From: Bacilli bacterium
GTDB taxonomy: Bacteria; Bacillota_I; Bacilli_A; RFN20; CAG-288
Assembly: GCA_022774485.1 (NCBI GenBank)
Contig: JALFLX010000079.1
Span: 1-14,046, forward strand
DNA: 14,046 nucleotides
Reading direction: 5' to 3'
Part shown: positions 12,879 through 14,046 of the stretch, piece after piece
Layout: each line of letters begins with the position of its first letter
How positions within the stretch are numbered: the first letter of the stretch is position 1
Translations under genes and position numbers: made by a program
The notes under the pieces: model-generated
Told to the model about the DNA's origin: nothing
The model's database searches: none
Seen by the model: the letters and a program-made list of their open reading frames with translations, nothing else

Positions 12879-13445
12879 ATGAATAAACGCATTGTTGAAC
12901 TCTTATCTCAGTATGACTTTAAATTTGAAAAGAATTCCGCTTACGGACACATTGAAGGTTATGAAGTAAATGTTCTTCTTAATACCATGGGAATCGGCCC
13001 GATTTTTATCTTCTCCACTCACTTATCCCAAGATCAGAAAAGCGATTTTGTCGCCAAGATGAACGCGAGAAAAATCTCTCTTGTTCAAGTTCAACCTTCC
13101 ATGTTTGGCCTTGAGATTGTCATCGGTAGTGCTACCCTTGGATCCTTTGTGAAGAAATTCCCAAATGTCTTAGCCGCGATTTTAGAAGAACTCGCTGCTG
13201 TCCAAGCTCCAAAAGCAGATATCTGCCCTCAATCTGGTGAATTGATGAATGAAGAAAACAGCAGAATCGTCACAATTCCTGATTCTCCTATTCATGTCCG
13301 TCTCTCAAATGCGGGGATTGAATCTCTTAACAGCACCATCACAAAGAATAACGAAGACTTTGAAAAAGCACCGAATAATTACTTAAAAGGATTCGGTGGA
13401 ATCTTCATCGGTGGAGTAGCAGGCGGCATGCATATATCAATGTAA
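12879..13445 (+). CDS. Hypothetical protein with CPxSG motif, probably C-terminally truncated
   Basis: 188-aa protein of unknown function. The start is certain: AAAAGGAGG (12863-12871) 7 nt before the ATG. An N-terminal alpha/beta region (1-108) contains GPIFIFSTHL (40-49) and GLEIVIGSATLGSFVKKFP (77-95), followed by a CPQSGEL motif (116-122), resembling a degenerate zinc ribbon with only one Cys, then a beta-rich part and APNNYLKGFGGIFIGGVAGG (164-183). The last stretch reads like the beginning of a membrane domain: NYLKGF plus a Gly-rich hydrophobic segment. From memory, related Firmicutes proteins continue with transmembrane helices. Here the frame stops 5 codons later (MHISM), so loss of the membrane part by deletion or rearrangement near 13430 is likely. 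No function is proposed. Confidence 0.75.
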   Translation: MNKRIVELLSQYDFKFEKNSAYGHIEGYEVNVLLNTMGIGPIFIFSTHLSQDQKSDFVAKMNARKISLVQVQPSMFGLEIVIGSATLGSFVKKFPNVLAAILEELAAVQAPKADICPQSGELMNEENSRIVTIPDSPIHVRLSNAGIESLNSTITKNNEDFEKAPNNYLKGFGGIFIGGVAGGMHISM

Positions 13446-13517
13446 ATTATGAGACGATTGTGATTTTGTGTAATTGGGTGAATGGGTTGAATAGTGCGAA
13501 TAATCTATAAAAGAAGT

Positions 13518-13552
13518 GGCGGAAATACCAGCAATGATATTTCCGCCGTTTT
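13518..13552 (+). terminator. Terminator-like hairpin after the hypothetical gene
   Basis: Perfect 10-bp stem GGCGGAAATA / TATTTCCGCC, 10-nt loop, followed by GTTTT. It lies 72 nt after the stop codon, so it may be the original terminator kept after a deletion of the gene's 3' end. Confidence 0.8.
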
Positions 13553-13628
13553 ACAACTCCGAATATCCTATCCAGAGCTACTTTGTGTTCATAGTATATG
13601 CTTTAAAACTAAATTTTATGAAATGTAA

Positions 13629-13658
13629 AAAGGAACTCGTCCAGAGCCCCTTTCCTTT
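13629..13658 (-). terminator. Terminator after the PemK/MazF-like gene
   Basis: On the minus strand AAAGGAA / TTCCTTT forms a 7-bp stem with an inner CTC/GAG pairing, followed by TTTTT. It lies about 68 nt beyond the stop of the toxin-like gene. The bases between (13659-13725) hold nothing I recognise. Confidence 0.6.
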
Positions 13659-13725
13659 GAATAAGTAATAATATCTTTCTCACTCCGGAAAAAGACTTCT
13701 TTGTACTTATATAATACTGGTTCAC

Positions 13726-14046
13726 TTACTCCTTGTCAATATTTATTTTTATCTTTGTAATGTGTTCTGTCAAGGAAATATCATCTGACAATTCAAGAAT
13801 TTTCCTTAGTTCAGCAAGTTCATCCTGTGCTCTATTACGTTCTTCTTTTATTTTTGAAATATATTGCAATTTATCATCCAATCGTTTATTTAGATCAGCG
13901 TAATATCCCATAAGGCCGACTGTTTTAGCAATTGCTTCATCAATTTTTTTCATATCTGTTTTTGGCAAAAAGCCTACAAGATCACCTAATCTTGCTTTGC
14001 TGACACACATCATATTGGATGTGTTTGCCTGACCATCAAGAATAAT
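13726..14046 (-). CDS. PemK/MazF-family toxin-like protein, C-terminal part
   Basis: Partial gene: the frame is open to the window edge, giving the last 106 residues; the ATG codons at 14008-14013 are internal. The visible N-terminal part (GQANTSNMMCVSKARLGDLV, then LPKTDMKKIDEAIAKTVGL) matches the usual C-terminal end of PemK/MazF mRNA interferases, where a strand with T/S-V-x-K-x-R-L is followed by a short helix of the form D/E-x-x-x-I-D-x-A-x-x-x-x-L-G-L. After this comes an extra charged coiled coil of about 40 residues (NKRLDDKLQYISKIKEERNRAQDELAELRKI) and a short tail. The catalytic N-terminal half and any antitoxin gene lie outside the window. The family call is by eye and moderately sure. 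Confidence 0.6.
   Translation of the reverse strand: MILDGQANTSNMMCVSKARLGDLVGFLPKTDMKKIDEAIAKTVGLMGYYADLNKRLDDKLQYISKIKEERNRAQDELAELRKILELSDDISLTEHITKIKINIDKE

Noticed and set aside
1..14046. Recoded UGA (mycoplasma code)
   Set aside because: TGA ends several complete genes and the Trp residues checked in conserved motifs are TGG.
1..14046. CRISPR array, insertion sequence, integrase or prophage
   Set aside because: No regularly spaced repeats, transposase motifs or terminal repeats were seen; the 12-bp units at 5900-5972 are contiguous and too short for CRISPR.

Overview
The window looks like chromosome of a low-GC (roughly mid-40s % by eye) member of the Firmicutes/Mollicutes assemblage, probably an uncultured Bacilli/Erysipelotrichia-type lineage. 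This rests on the rpsF-ssb-rpsR operon, the DNA polymerase Y/YolD pair, the long mycoplasma-style PotA, AGGAGG ribosome binding sites and many U-tailed hairpin terminators. Several genes end in TGA and the Trp residues I checked are TGG, so the code is standard (table 11) rather than the mycoplasma code.

Layout. Bases 41-1990 (minus strand): promoter and candidate S6:S18 leader, rpsF, ssb, rpsR, terminator, then a SpoU/TrmH RNA methyltransferase with its own terminator. Bases 2047-3626 (minus): a UmuC-like Y-family polymerase overlapping (ATGA) a YolD-like gene. Bases 3627-3904: divergent intergenic region with a large AT-rich dyad. Bases 3905-4465 (plus): a 5-formyltetrahydrofolate cyclo-ligase relative. 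Bases 4472-5985 (minus): a guanylate-kinase-family gene and a HAD phosphatase with a repeat-bearing leader or N-terminal extension. Bases 6097-11386 (plus): a tightly overlapping potABCD polyamine importer operon. Bases 11381-12300 (minus): a RimK-like ATP-grasp ligase sharing a bidirectional terminator with potD. Bases 12372-12543 (plus): an initiator tRNA with promoter and terminator. Bases 12806-13552 (plus): a hypothetical protein that appears to have lost its membrane domain. Bases 13629-14046 (minus): the C-terminal part of a probable PemK/MazF-family toxin running off the window.

How the genes work together. Most of the window is core housekeeping: translation (S6, S18, SSB operon, initiator tRNA, rRNA/tRNA methylation), nucleotide and folate metabolism, translesion synthesis and polyamine uptake. 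The potABCD block is the most unusual core system: PotA carries a long helical insertion and two TOBE-like halves, and PotD lacks a lipobox but ends in a transmembrane helix with a highly charged tail. The right edge (about 13.43-14.05 kb) looks accessory: a shortened gene faces a toxin-like gene.

The most general observation is that at least three, and perhaps five, genes have a -10 hexamer ending 6-8 nt before the ATG and no Shine-Dalgarno, so they are likely leaderless, while the other genes have strong SD sites. I see no CRISPR array, complete mobile element, integrase or clearly new multi-gene system. All calls come from reading the sequence; no database search was run.
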